NCBI GenBank assembly: GCA_963575745.1
Contig: CAUYUJ010001314.1
Location: 2,501 to 66,500 of the forward strand
Direction: 5' to 3'
Length of the DNA: 64,000 bases
From: Prorocentrum cordatum
Taxonomy: Eukaryota > Sar > Dinophyceae > Prorocentrales > Prorocentraceae
Made by a program: the position numbers and the translations under genes. Positions 41,577 through 52,312 of this stretch are shown piece after piece. The notes under the pieces are model-generated. The model did no database searches, was not told where the DNA came from, and worked only from the letters and a program-made list of their open reading frames with translations. Numbering within the stretch: the stretch's first letter is position 1; each line of letters begins with the position of its first letter.

Positions 41577-42777
41577 TTTCCGGAGAGCTGGCGGGATCGG
41601 CCGTTTCGAGTCATCTTGATACGCGTTGTCGGTATTTTCTACTTAACTCGAGCTGCAGGACAGCTACAGAGCTGGTAAGCACAGCCATTGCACTCAGAAT
41701 CATCATGCGCGTTCGCCTGTTGAATCCATAGGTCTGAACTCGGTCTGCTAGCCGAGCTAGGTCCGCAAACCTATTCGTATTTTTCTCAACTTAATACGCG
41801 TTATCGGTATTTTCCACTTAACTCGAGCTGTAGGGCAGCTACAGTGCTGGTAAGCACACCTATCGCACTCAGAATCATCAGGCGCGTTCGCCTGTTGAAT
41901 CCATAGGTCTGAACTCGGTCTGCTAGCCGAGCTAGGTTCGCAAACCTATTCGTATTATTCGAGTTAACTTGATACGCGTTGTCAGTATTTCCTGCTTAAC
42001 TCGAGCTGTGGGGCAGCTACAGTGCTGGTAAGCACACCTATCGCACCCAGAATGATCAGGCGCGTTCGCCTGTTGAATCCATAGGTCTGAACTCGGTCTG
42101 CTAGCCGAGCTAGGTCTGCAAACCTATTCGTATTATTCGAGTCAACTTGATACACGTGGTTAATTCGAGCTGCAGGGCAGCTACAGTGCTGGTCAGCACA
42201 CCTATCGCAAACAGAATCATCATGCGCGTTCGGCTCTTGGCTCCATAGGTCTGAACTCGGTTTGCTAGCCGAGCTAGGTCCGCAAATCTATGCGTATTAT
42301 TCGAGTCATCTTGACGCACGCTCTCGGTATTTTCTGTACTTATCTCGAGCTGTAGGCAGCGATGAGCCTACAGTCACAGAAATCGATTTGCACACATCAG
42401 GCGCGTTCGTTGGTTGATTCGAGAGCTCAGAACTTGGTCTGCCACTCGAAACAGGTCTGCGAAACTATTATATTATTCGAGTCATCCTGAGAGATGCTGT
42501 CGGTTTTCTGCACTTAACTCGGGCTGTAGGAGGGCTGCAGGGCTGAAAATCACATGAGTCGATTCGCAGACATCAGACGCGCCCGCCTGTCGCATTGAGA
42601 GGTCTGAACTCGGTCTGATCAGACGCGTCCGCTTGTCGCATTCAGAGGTCAAAAAATATTCACTATGAGTCAGAATGTTGGTAGCTGCTCTCGGTTTTCT
42701 CAACTTAAGTCGAGCTTGGAAGCTCTACGAGTTCCCCGGCGGTAACCAAGGTTGACGGTTTACCGCCGGCGCCCAGT
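41577..42777 (+). mobile_element. HEL-A copy, 5' truncated
   Basis: Enters the family at GCTGGCGGGATCGGCCG and carries about six monomers with 175-178-bp spacing (CGTATT at 41776, 41951, 42129), then GGAAGCTCTACGAGT and the full hairpin to CGCCCAGT. A HEL-C fragment (42778-42887) follows. Confidence 0.85.
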
Positions 42778-42887
42778 GACCGGGGAACTTCCGGCAAGCT
42801 TCCACGCGAGCCTGCACACTTGCAGGCACGCATGGAAGCGTTTCTGCCAGCGCTTCGGCAGCGCTGCAGAAAGCTCCCCGGCGCTCT

Positions 42888-43070
42888 ACCTCGTAGAGCT
42901 CTTCGGCATCGATGAGCTAGAGGGATTCCGGCGCGGGTTGCAGCTAGTGCCTCGTAGAGCTCTTCGCCACCGATGAGCTTGAGGAATTCTGGCGCGGGGT
43001 GGAGCTAGTACCTCGTAGAGCTTTTCGGCATCGATGAGCTAGAGGAATTCCGGCGCGGGGTGCAGCTAGT
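42888..43070 (+). mobile_element. Three tandem 61-bp HEL-B 5' modules
   Basis: 42888-42948, 42949-43009 and 43010-43070, each 61 bp, from (A/G)CCTCGTAGAGCT to AGCTAGT. They are explained as the 5' pieces of three HEL-B copies, each interrupted at AGCTAGT/TGG. The 3' remainders of two lie at 49564-49899 and 49900-50228: 61+336 and 61+329 bp give full family length. Confidence 0.85.
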
Positions 43071-43433
43071 TCCCGGATAGCTCCTTGAGAGCTGAGGGTT
43101 TCAGATCAGAAGCCGGCGGTGGGTGGTGAGGAGCACACGCCCATCTCCGCCGGTCCACGATTCTCGCAGCAGGTTGCCGGAACCAGCAGCGGGTCCGTGA
43201 GCGTGGCTTCCTAGCGTTTCCCAATACGCGTGGCTCCAGGGTGCGCGAAGCGCTTCGGCAGAGCTTCGGAAGAGCTTCGGCAGTTCTTCCAGGCTCCAAG
43301 GCAGATCTTCCTTGCGCGCTTTGCAGGGCCCCACGCATCGTAAACGGCGCCCCTGCAAGCGTCTCCTGCGAGGTGACTCGTAAAGTTTCCCTAAGCTAGT
43401 TGCTGGAAGATTCCGGCGCGCTGGAGAGCTAGT

Positions 43434-44839
43434 AACTCGTAGAGCTTCCCTTAGCTAGTTATAGCTGGAAGCTAAGAGTAATTCCGGCGCGCCCCACAGC
43501 TAGTTGGCTCGAAAAAAAAGAACTGAACTTTTCACAACGTTTGGTCAGTTGAAAATTTCGTTCTCGAAATTTGACCATTCGTTAGAGCTCTAGTATTTTT
43601 TCCCGTGATATTCGATCTTATTCCCGCTCGCCATCTTGATCTCAGCTCGATCGGGTAACTTTGAAGGCCCAAAAGCACACTGGCGGGAACGGCCGTTTCG
43701 AGTCATCTTGATACGCGTTGTCGGTATTTTGTACTTAACTCTAGCTGTAGGACAGCTACAGAGCTGGTAAGCACAGCTATCGCACCCAGAATCTTCAGGC
43801 GCGTTCGTCTGTTAAATCCAGAGGTCTGAACTCGGTCTGCTAGCCGAGCTAGGTCCGCAAACCTATTCGTATTATTCGAGTCAACTTGATACGCGTTGTC
43901 GGTATTTTCTACTTAACTCGAGCTTCAGGGCAGTTACAGTGCTGGTAAGCACACCTATCGCACTCAGAATCATCAGGCGCGTTCGCCTGTTGAATCCAGA
44001 GGTCTGAACTCGGTCTGCTAGCCGAGCTAGGTCCGCAAATCTGTTCGTATTATTCGAGTGAACTTGATACGCGTTGTCGGTATTTTCTACTTAACTCGAG
44101 CTTTAGGGCAGTTACAGTGCTGGTAAGCACACCTATCGCACTGAGAATCATCAGGCGCGTTCGCCTGTTGAATCCATAGGTCTGAACTCGGTCTGCTAGC
44201 CGAGCTAGGTCCGCAAACCTATTCGTATTATTCGAGTCAACTCGATACGCGTTGTCGGTATTTTCTACTCAACTCGAGCTGTAGGGCAGCTGCAGTGCTG
44301 GTAAGCACACCTATCGCACTCAGAATGATCAGGCGCGTTCGCCTCTTCAATCTATAAGTCTGAACTCGGTCTGCTAGCCGAGCTAGGTCCGCAAACCTAT
44401 CGTATTGTTCGAGTCAACTTGATACGCGTGGTCGGTATTTTTGTACTTAATTCGAGATGAAGGGCAGCTGCAGTGCTGGTAAGCACACCCATCGCACTCA
44501 GAATCATCAGGCGCGTTCGTCTGCCTGCTGGATCCAGAGCTTCGAACTCGGTCTGCTGCCCAAATTAGATCGACACAACTTCTATATTGTTCGAGTCATT
44601 CTCAAAAGTGCTGTCGCTTTTCTGCACCTACCTCGGCCTGAAGGGGGGCGGCAGGACTGGTAATGACAGAAGTCGATTCGCAGGCATCAGACGCGTCCGC
44701 CTGTCGCATTCAGAGGTCAACAAATATTCACTATAAGTCGGAATGTTGAATGCGCGGTTTTCTCAACTAACGTCAAGGTAGGAAGCTCTACGAGTCCCCG
44801 GCGGTAACCAAGGTTGACGGTTTACCGCCGGCGCCCAGT
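43434..44839 (+). mobile_element. Inner HEL-A, full length (1406 bp)
   Basis: AACTCGTAGAGCTTCCC to CGCCCAGT, inserted in the outer HEL-A at GCTAGT/TGGC. It holds the most regular satellite stretch (CGTATT at 43868, 44046, 44224, 44401). Confidence 0.9.
43690..44780 (+). repeat. 178-bp satellite monomers (best array)
   Basis: Spacing of 178, 178 and 177 bp. Each monomer has GAGTCA.CTTGA, ACTTAACTCGAGCTGTAGG, CAGGCGCGTTCGCCTGTTGA, CTCGGTCTGCTAGCCGAG and CTATTCGTATTATTC. Three short inverted repeats lie in every unit: CTGTAG/CTACAG, CAGGCG/CGCCTG and CTCGG/CCGAG. Monomer types differ in order (5'-proximal, middle, and a 3'-proximal type with GATTTACGCACGTAACTCGG), so the array has polarity inside the element. 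Confidence 0.9.
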
Positions 44840-47321
44840 TGGCACAAAAAATCTCGACGGAACTTTTGCTGACTTTTGGTCGGTTGAAAATTTTGTTCTC
44901 GAAATTTGACCATTCGTTAGAGCTCTAGTATTTTTTCCCATGATATTCGATCTTATTCCCGCTCGCCATCTTGATCTCAGCTCGATCGGGTAACTTTGAA
45001 GGCCAAAAAGCAGGCAGGCGGGAACGGCCGTTTCGAGTCATTTTGATACGCGCTGTCGGTATTTTGTACTTAACTCGAGCTGTAGGGCAGCTATAGAGCT
45101 GGTAAGCAGCTGTGGCACTCAGAATTAACACGCGCGTTCACCTGTTGAATCCAGAGGCCTGCACTCGGTCTGTGAGCCGAGCTAGGTCCGCTAACCTATT
45201 CGTATTATTCGAGTCATCTTGACAGAAACTGTCAGTATTTTGTACTTAACTCGAGCTGTAGGGTAGCTACAGAGCTGGTAAGCACACCCATCGCACTCCG
45301 AATCATTAGGCGCGTTCGCCTGTTGAATCCAGAGATCTGAACTCGTTCTGTGAGCCGAGCTAGATCCACAAACCTATTCGTATTATTCGAGTCATCTTGA
45401 CAGAAACTGTTGGTATTTTGCACTGAACTCGAGCTGTAGGACAGCTACAGAGCTGGTGAGCACACCTATCGCATCCTGAATGATTATGCGCGTTCGCTTG
45501 TTGAATCCAAAGGTGTGAACTCGGTCTGTGAGCCGAGCTAGATCCGCAAACCTATTCGTATTATTCGAGTCATCTTGACAGAAACTCTCGATTTTCTGTA
45601 CTTAACTCAAGCTGTAAGACAGCTACAGAGCTGATATTTACAGAAACTGATTCAGAATCGTCAGTTGCGTTTGTCTGTCGAATACAGAGCTCTGAACTCG
45701 GTCTTCTGCCCAATCTAGAATCGCGAAATTATTCGTATTGGTCGAGTCATCTTGAGAAGTGCTCTCGGTTTTCTTCACTCAACTTGCGCTGAGAGGGGGC
45801 TACAGTGCTGGTTGTCGTATGAATCGATTTAAAGAGATCATGCGCGTCCGCCCGTCGAATCCAGAGCTCGGAACTCGGTCTGCTGCCCGAACTAGTTTCG
45901 CGAAGCTATTAAATTGTTCGAGTCATCCTGAGAGATGCTGTCGGTTTTCTGCACTGACCTCGGGCTGTAGGGGGGCTGCGGGGCTGGTAAGGACAGGAGT
46001 CGATTCGCAGACATCAGACGCGCCCGCTTGTCGCATTCAGAGGTCAAAAAATTTTCACTATGAGTCAGAATGTTGGTAGGTGCTGTCGGTCTACGAGTTC
46101 CCCGGCGGTAACCCAGGTTGACGGTTTACCGCCGGCGCCCAGTTTCCAGCGTCCCGCGCATCGTTCGTTTCAGGCGGCCTGGCAGAGGTCCCCGTGCGGC
46201 GTTCCGCGCTTGGCTTTGCTATCCGGGTTTTGGACGCAAGTACCTGACTCGTAGAGTTTCCCTGAGAGCGTAGCGGCGAAGCTTAAGAGTAATTCGAAAA
46301 CGCTGGCAGGCTAGTTGGCTCGAAAAAAAAGAACTGAACTTTTCACAACTTTTGCTCGGTTGAAAATTATGTTCTCGAAATTCAACAATTCGTTTGAGCT
46401 CTAGTATTTTTTCCCGTGATATTCGATCTTATTCCCGCTCGCCATCTTGATCTCAGCTCGATCGGGTGGGTATTACTATCGAAAAGCACTGTGGCGGGAT
46501 CGGCCGTTTCGAGTCATCTTAATACGCGTTGTCGGTACTTTGTACTTAACTCGAGCTGTAGGGCAGCTACAGAGCTGGTAAGCACACCTGTCGCATTCAG
46601 AATCATCAGGCGCGTTCGCCTGTTGAATCTAGAGGTCTCAGTTCGGTCTGCTAGCCGAGCTAGGTCCGCAAACCTATTCGTATTATTCGAGTCATCTTGA
46701 CAGACGCTCTCGATTTTCTGTACCTAACGCGAGCTGTAGGGAAGCTACAGAGCTCATAGTCACAGAACTCGATCGGAAATCATCAGGCGCGTTCGTTTGT
46801 CGATTCGAGAGCTCTAAAATCGGCCTGCTACTCGAGCTAAATTCGCAAAACTATTCGTATTGTGCGAATCATCTTGAGAAGTGCTTAAATTTTCTGCACT
46901 CAACTCGTGCTGGGGGAGGGCTACAGTGCTGCGGGTCACACAAATCGATTTGCACAGATCAGGCGCGTCCGTCGGTCGATTCTAGAGCTCGAAACTCGGT
47001 CTGCTGCTCGATTTAGATCCGCGAAACTATTGTATTATTCGAGTCATCCTGAGCGATGTTGTCAGTTTTCTGCACTTAACTCGGTCTCTAGCGGGGCTGC
47101 AGGGCTGTTAATCACATGGGCCGATTTGCAGACATCAGACGCGTCCGCCTAGTGCATTCAGAGGTCTCTATTCGATTTGATACTCGAACTGGATTGCGAA
47201 ACTATTGTTTCTTCTTAGAGTCATCTTGAGAGTCTGAAATCGCTTGGGCTGAAAAACTAGTCGTTCTCTGGAGTTTTTTTCCACTCTATATGCTGTCAGG
47301 AAGCTCTACGAGTCCCCCGGC

Positions 47322-49146
47322 TCAAGTTCGGGTGTTAGGAACCATATGTGTGGAAGTTCAAATGGGGCTCTGGATGTGTCGCCATCTGAAGCTGTCAACC
47401 AGACCACTGTGGAACTTAAGCAGGTTGACGAGATCATCGTCTTGGGCACAAAGCTGAATAGAACACTGGATGATTATCATGATATTCGATACAGACTGCA
47501 AAAAGGTATCTCAGCTTTTTGGCGGGATCGACGATATTATCAGAGTATGGTCATTCCTTGGCGACGTAAATTCAAAAGATATGATGCAAGAGTGAGAGTT
47601 CAGATTCTTTATGGAGTTGAGGGTTCATCTTCTGATATTGGCGTATTGAGACTTCTACACAAGGAGGAGGGTAAGATGCTCTCTCGCATGTGCTGGCGCC
47701 AGAAGCGCAATGGAGAGAACTTCGCGACCTTCATGACACGTATGTTTCGACGTGGGCGCTCGATGCTACACAAGGAAGGGAAACCGTCCTTGGTCCAGCT
47801 GTACCTGCACAAGCAGTTCATGTGGGCCAAGGATATTGCCACGGAGTGCTTTGAAAATATGTCAGGCTCGCTGCAGGACTTGAGTATCCCTGCAACGGGA
47901 GGGTCTCAGTTGATTGGGAAGAGCGTGGAGGAGGAGATGATGGAGGTGGAGGTGGAGGAGCCTAACAGGAGGAAGAGGAAGAGTGCTCTCATCAGGGAGG
48001 CAAAACGAGCTTGTGAAGGATTGTCTCAGAACACGTCCAGGTTGCAGGCCGGGGTCCAGGAGAAGCAGGTTCGTTTCCCAGGGAGAAAGCTTCGTTTTCG
48101 TGAAGGGGAGCATGTTGACCGAGGTGCTCAAAGTAGGCTTCTCATGCTGCATGCAGGTTTTGAATGGACTGATAGGCGGGATGACTTTATTGCGACCCTG
48201 GACACACAGAGTGCACGGGAGGTGACGAGAGCCAGGGGACAGTCAACCAATCTTCTGGGTATGTGTCCGTGGGCCAGAGTGTTCGAAGAGGTGGCGGGGA
48301 AGTACTGGATCGACGGTATTGCTTGGGATGAGGCTAGCTGGATATTCTTTGTGAGGACTGTCTTGAAGGACGCTCCTGAGATGTTGAACCTGTGTGTATT
48401 GAAAGACCCCATGCCCTGGAAGGAGTCGGAGGAGGAGGAGATGACTAAGAAGCAGGAGGACCCAGATAAGTTGGCCAAACGTCTCATTGCTATATTCCAG
48501 GATCATACTGAATTTGAGTTCGTGCCAGGGAAGATTTCTGTGGAACTGATGGGGGATTCGCAATGTGTTATCAGGTGGTTGGAGGGCTTGAGTAGTATCA
48601 CTAATAGAAAGTATGCTAACCGTGTGATGTGGGCGCAGGATACTACAAACGATCTAGCCGACAGATGCGGACTACGAGCTGCCAATTTAGGACGGAATGT
48701 GTGGAAGTGGGTGTATAGGGAGGGCAATACTCGTGCCGATGAATTAACGTGGGCCGCGCGGAGAGGTGAATGTTTCGAACATTATGACACTTGTTTTCTT
48801 CAGGATGTGAAAGATTGTAAGGTTGTGATCTCGGGGATCAAAGGAGGCTTTGATGGTGGGGGATCGTTTCTTGGCGTAGGCTGTGGCTGGTATCTGGATT
48901 GTCATGTGTGTAGTGCTCTCCCCTCCTCTTCTTACTATAATCAGACTGGCTGGCGCCAGAATGTAGGTCTCAAAAGCTTCCTTCTCCCAGCGCAATGCAC
49001 TATCACAGAGGCTGAGCTTGAAGCTGCCCGAGAGCTCCTTTTAGGAGTGGTGCATATCCTGAGTTTGTCAGGATATCCCCTGTAGGACTGGGTCTGGGGC
49101 TCCTAAGGAGCTTAACCCTGCCAGGACCCGCCTAGAACGCCTAGAA
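47322..49146 (+). mobile_element. LINE-3: 5'-truncated LINE 3' fragment
   Basis: 1.8 kb of coding-like sequence with balanced codon use, unlike its non-coding surroundings. It begins inside the RT C-terminal part and ends after a 62-nt 3' UTR with a duplicated CGCCTAGAA (about 49128-49145), a short 3' tandem repeat as found at the ends of several LINE clades. 5' truncation is typical of LINE insertion. No target-site duplication is seen, and a few bases of the HEL-A hairpin are missing. Confidence 0.8.
47346..49085 (+). pseudogene. LINE-3 ORF2 C-terminal part: RT thumb and RNase H-like domain
   Basis: 579 residues from the first ATG; the frame continues upstream to the truncation point, so the ATG is not a true start. 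Residues about 25-125 (VLGTKLNRTLDDYHDIRYRL, ILYGVEG, LLHKEEGKMLSRM) resemble the post-RT region of LINEs. RNase H-like motifs follow: LMGDSQCVIRWL (Asp404), WVYREGNTRADELTWAA (Asp465), FDGGGSFLGVGCGWYL (Asp503), TEAELEAARELL (Glu557/559). In ordinary RNase H the DGG and ELEA motifs precede the DSQ and ADEL motifs, so the order here is permuted. RT catalytic motifs are absent, so this copy cannot act alone. Confidence 0.8.
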
Positions 49147-49563
49147 CAAAGGTTGACGGTTTACCGCCGGCGCCCAGTCGTAGAGCTCTTCGGCGTCGAG
49201 GAGCTAGAGGAATTCGGGCGCGGGGTGGAGCTAGTTGGCCGACCCGGCTCCGACGGACAATGTGGTAACCTGGGGTCGGTTTTTCGAAGATGGCGAGAGA
49301 TTTTGAAATTTGTTTTGCAAATTTGAATTTTTATTCTATGCAGTGAATCATGACGCTTTCGATGGTGCAAATCTGAGGGCTCTAGCTGCAGTATTTTGAT
49401 CAAAACACTACGGGGAACCAACATTGTGCACGACCGAAAAAAATATTCCTGAAGTTTTCAAGCTGTCATTCAGCAGCGTTTTTTGCTCTTTGAATTCGCC
49501 TATCGGGAGCTCTACGAGGGTCCCGGCGGTAACCTGGTTGACGGTTTACCGCCGGCTCCCAGT

Positions 49564-49899
49564 TGGCCAAGCCGGCCCGGGCGGACAATGTGGTAACTTG
49601 GGATCGGTTTTTGGAAGATAGCGAGAGGTTTTGAAATTCGTTTTATGAATTAAAATTTTTATTCTATGCAGTGAATCATGGCGCTTTCGATGGTGCAATC
49701 CTTAGGGCCCTAGCTACATTATATCGATCAAAAGACTGCGGGGAACCAGTATTGTGTACGACCGAAAACAAGATTCCTTTATTTTTCAAGCTGGTTCAGA
49801 AGCGTATTTCTGCTTCTATCTCGGATCTGACTTGTCTATTCAGAGCTCTACGAGGTTCCCGGCGGTAACCTGGTTGACGGTTTACCGCCGGATCCCAGT
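49564..49899 (+). mobile_element. HEL-B 3' remainder (partner of module 43010-43070)
   Basis: Starts TGGCCAAGCCGGCC, the base after the AGCTAGT junction in intact copies, and ends GGATCCCAGT. It lacks the 61-bp 5' module, present at 43010-43070. Confidence 0.8.
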
Positions 49900-50228
49900 T
49901 GGTCGACCCGGCCAGAAAGGACAAAGTGGAAACTTTTGGGTGGTTTTGCAAGTTTTTGAAAGATATTTGACAATTCATTTCGAGGAAGCAGATTTTGACT
50001 CCGAGCATTCACATATAAACTTCGTTCCCTGAGCAGCTCAGCCCTCTAGAGGTATTTTCAGTACCAGTTCACTTGGAGCAACCGACTTCATGTTGACTTG
50101 AAACAATCTGAACTTCAAGTTTTTGTAGAAAAGCTCCCCGAAGCTCTCGCTTTGATCCTCAGCGTTATCACGAACGGAAGGAGCTCTACGAGCGGTGACC
50201 AGGTTGACGGTTTACCGCCGGCGCCAGT
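49900..50228 (+). mobile_element. HEL-B 3' remainder (partner of module 42949-43009)
   Basis: Starts TGGTCGACCCGGCC and ends GCGCCAGT; no 5' module. Its position outside the previous remainder is what nesting predicts. Confidence 0.78.
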
Positions 50229-50527
50229 ACATCGTAGAGCTCTCATGGTATGAGGAATTCGGCGACAGGGGTGGAGCTAGTTGGCGAAATTTCGACTAAT
50301 TGCGCAGAACAGAAGTTGCCTCTCAAATTCTCAGCTCATTCCGTCGACAAATTCTTCTCAGCGAAGCCAGAAACCATACTTCACATTGCCATAAAAAATT
50401 GAAAAATTAAAGATTCAAGCATATCTACTGCGAAGTTCTCTGCTTCGATTATGGCCGCTCTTAAGGGAAAGGAGCTCTACGAGGTTCCCGGCGGTGACCA
50501 GGTTCACGGTTCACCGCCGGCGCCAGT
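50229..50527 (+). mobile_element. HEL-B copy, short
   Basis: ACATCGTAGAGCTCTC to GCGCCAGT, about 299 bp, with an internal deletion in the body. Inserted directly after a CAGT end. Confidence 0.75.
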
Positions 50528-51952
50528 ACCTCGTAGAGCTCTTCGGCATCGATGAGCTAGAGGAATTCCGGCGCGGGGTGGAGCTAGTTGGCCCAACCGG
50601 CCGAGGCGGACAATGTGACAACTTAACTCGTAGAGCTTCCCGTAGCAAGTTATTGCTGGAAGCTAAGAGTAATTCCGGCGCGCCCCAGAGCTAGTTGGCT
50701 TGAAAAATCTCGACTGAACTTTTGACAATTTTTGGTCGGTTGAAAATTTTGTTCTCGAAATTTGACAACTCGTTAGAGCTCTAGTATTTTTTCCCGTGAT
50801 ATTCGATCTTATTCCCGCTCGCCATCTTGATCTCAGCTCGATCGGGTGAATATTTCTATCGAAAAGCACTGTGGCGGGATCGGCCGTTTCGAGTCATCTT
50901 GATACACGGTAACGGTTTTCTCAAGATAACTCGACTTTCAGGGCAGCTACAGAGCTGGTCAGCGCAGCTTATGGACCCAGAATGATCAGACGCGTTCGCC
51001 TGTTGAATCCAGAGGTCTGATCTCGGTCTGCTAGCCGAGCTAGGTGCGCAAACCTATTCGTATTATTCGAGTCATCTTGACAGGCGCTCTCGGTTTTCTG
51101 TACTCAACTCGAGCTGTAGGACAGCTACAGAGCTGATATTTGCAGGAACTGATTCAGAATCATCAGTTGCGTTTGTTTGTCGAATCCAGAGCGCTGAACT
51201 CGGTTTCCTGCCCGATCTAGAATCACAAAATTATTCGTATTGGTCGAGTCATCTTGAGAAGTGCTATCGGTTTTCTTCACTCAACTCGCGCTGAGGGGGG
51301 GGGCAGTGCTTGTTGTCACAGAAATCGATTTAAAGAGGTCAGGCGTGTCCGCCTGCCGAATCCAGATCTCGGAACTCGGTCTGCTGCCCGAACTAGGTCC
51401 GCATAATTATTGTATTGTTCGAGTCATCCTGAGAGGTGCTGTCGGGTTTCCGCACTTAACTCGGGCTGTAGGGGTGGTAATGAGGGGTCGATTCGCAGAC
51501 ATCAGACGCGTCCGCCTGTTGCATTCAGAGGTCAAAAAATATTCACTATGAGTCGGAATGTTGGTAGGTGCTGTCGGTTGTCTCAACTGAAGTCGAGCTA
51601 GGAAGCTCTACGAGTCCCCGGCGGTAACCAAGGTTGACGGTTTACCGCCAGCAGCCCAGTTTGGGTGGTTTTGCAAAACTTTGAAAGATATTTGACAATT
51701 CATTTTGAGAAAGCAGATTTTTACTCCGAGCATTGACATATAAGCTCTGTTCCCTGAGCAGCTCAGCCCTCTAGAGCCATTTTGAGTACCAGTTCACTTG
51801 AAGGAACCAACTTCACGTTGACTCCGAAACATCTCAACTTGAAGTTTTTGTAGAAAAGCTCTCAGAAGCTCTCGCTTTGTTCTCACGGATGCAAGGAGCT
51901 CTACGAGGTTCCCGGCGGGTGACCAGGTTGACGGTTCACCGCCGGCGCCAGT
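50528..51952 (+). mobile_element. HEL-B interrupted by a HEL-A (50625-51660)
   Basis: Left 50528-50624 (ends GTGACAACTT), right 51661-51952 (starts TTGGGTGGTTTTGC), 389 bp joined, equal to intact copies. The inserted HEL-A is 1036 bp, AACTCGTAGAGCTTCCC to CAGCAGCCCAGT. The empty site CAACTT/TTGGG is T/T, and the two HEL-B pieces join with no base lost or gained. Confidence 0.92.
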
Positions 51953-51987
51953 CGGTCGACCCGGCCTACCAATGGACGCTGCCAAGT

Positions 51988-52312
51988 TCCCGGAGAGCTC
52001 GCTGAGAGCTAAAGGGTCTAAGATTAGAAGCCGGACGGTGGTGGTGCCCGCCAGCAGCCCATCTTCGCCGGTCCACGATCCTCGCAGCGACTCGCCTGAG
52101 CCGGCAGCGTGTCCGGGAGAGCTTCCGGCGAGCGTCTAGGAATGCCTGCACGCGTGCAGGCACGCGTGGAAGCGTTCCTGGCGCCGCTTCGGAAGCGCTG
52201 CCGGGGAGCCCCCAGAGCCCCAGAGGAGCATCACGCGCGCTTCCGTGGGCTTGCCAGAAAGGTTTTCCGGTGTGTGTTCTCTTTGCTCTCCGGGTTTTGG
52301 ACGCTACCAAGT
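51988..52312 (+). mobile_element. HEL-C copy, intact (325 bp)
   Basis: TCCCGGAGAGCTCGCTGAG to CTTTGCTCTCCGGGTTTTGG.ACGCTACCAAGT. CCCGGAGAGC and GCTCTCCGGG are a 10-bp inverted pair; the 3' one is followed by an 18-bp tail with a weak TTGG/CCAA hairpin. The 20-bp palindrome is at 52143-52162. A leftover tail of another HEL-C (51967-51987) precedes it. Confidence 0.87.

Larger units (their letters stand above)
43375..46143 (+). mobile_element. Outer HEL-A, split by an inner HEL-A
   Basis: Left part 43375-43433 (GACTCGTAAAGTTTCC ... GAGAGCTAGT), right part 44840-46143 (TGGCACAAAAAATCTCG ... CGCCCAGT), 1363 bp when joined. Its own 3' inverted repeat is partly deleted (46090). Inserted in HEL-C-prime between T and T with no duplication longer than 1 bp. 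Confidence 0.9.
43071..46241 (+). mobile_element. HEL-C-prime copy occupied by nested HEL-A elements
   Basis: Left part 43071-43374 (TCCCGGATAGCTCC ... CTGCGAGGT), right part 46144-46241 (TTCCAGCGTCCCGC ... TTTTGGACGCAAGT). Together 402 bp, co-linear over the shared part with the uninterrupted sibling at 41258-41576. The gap contains 2769 bp of HEL-A. Confidence 0.9.
46246..49178 (+). mobile_element. HEL-A containing LINE-3 in its terminal hairpin
   Basis: HEL-A from 46246 (GACTCGTAGAGTTTCC) to 47321 (CTCTACGAGTCCCCCGGC), resumed at about 49147 (AAAGGTTGACGGTTTACCGC) to the CGCCCAGT end at 49178. The LINE fragment replaces only about GGTAAC between the left stem and the loop. Without it the element is about 1110 bp, normal for the family. 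Confidence 0.85.
46242..49563 (+). mobile_element. HEL-B split after its first four bases
   Basis: ACCT (46242-46245) is followed by a HEL-A with LINE-3, then CGTAGAGCTCTTCGGCG (49179) continues the HEL-B to its CTCCCAGT end (49563). Joined length about 389 bp. The four-base left piece was recognised only because the right part lacks exactly those bases. Confidence 0.75.
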
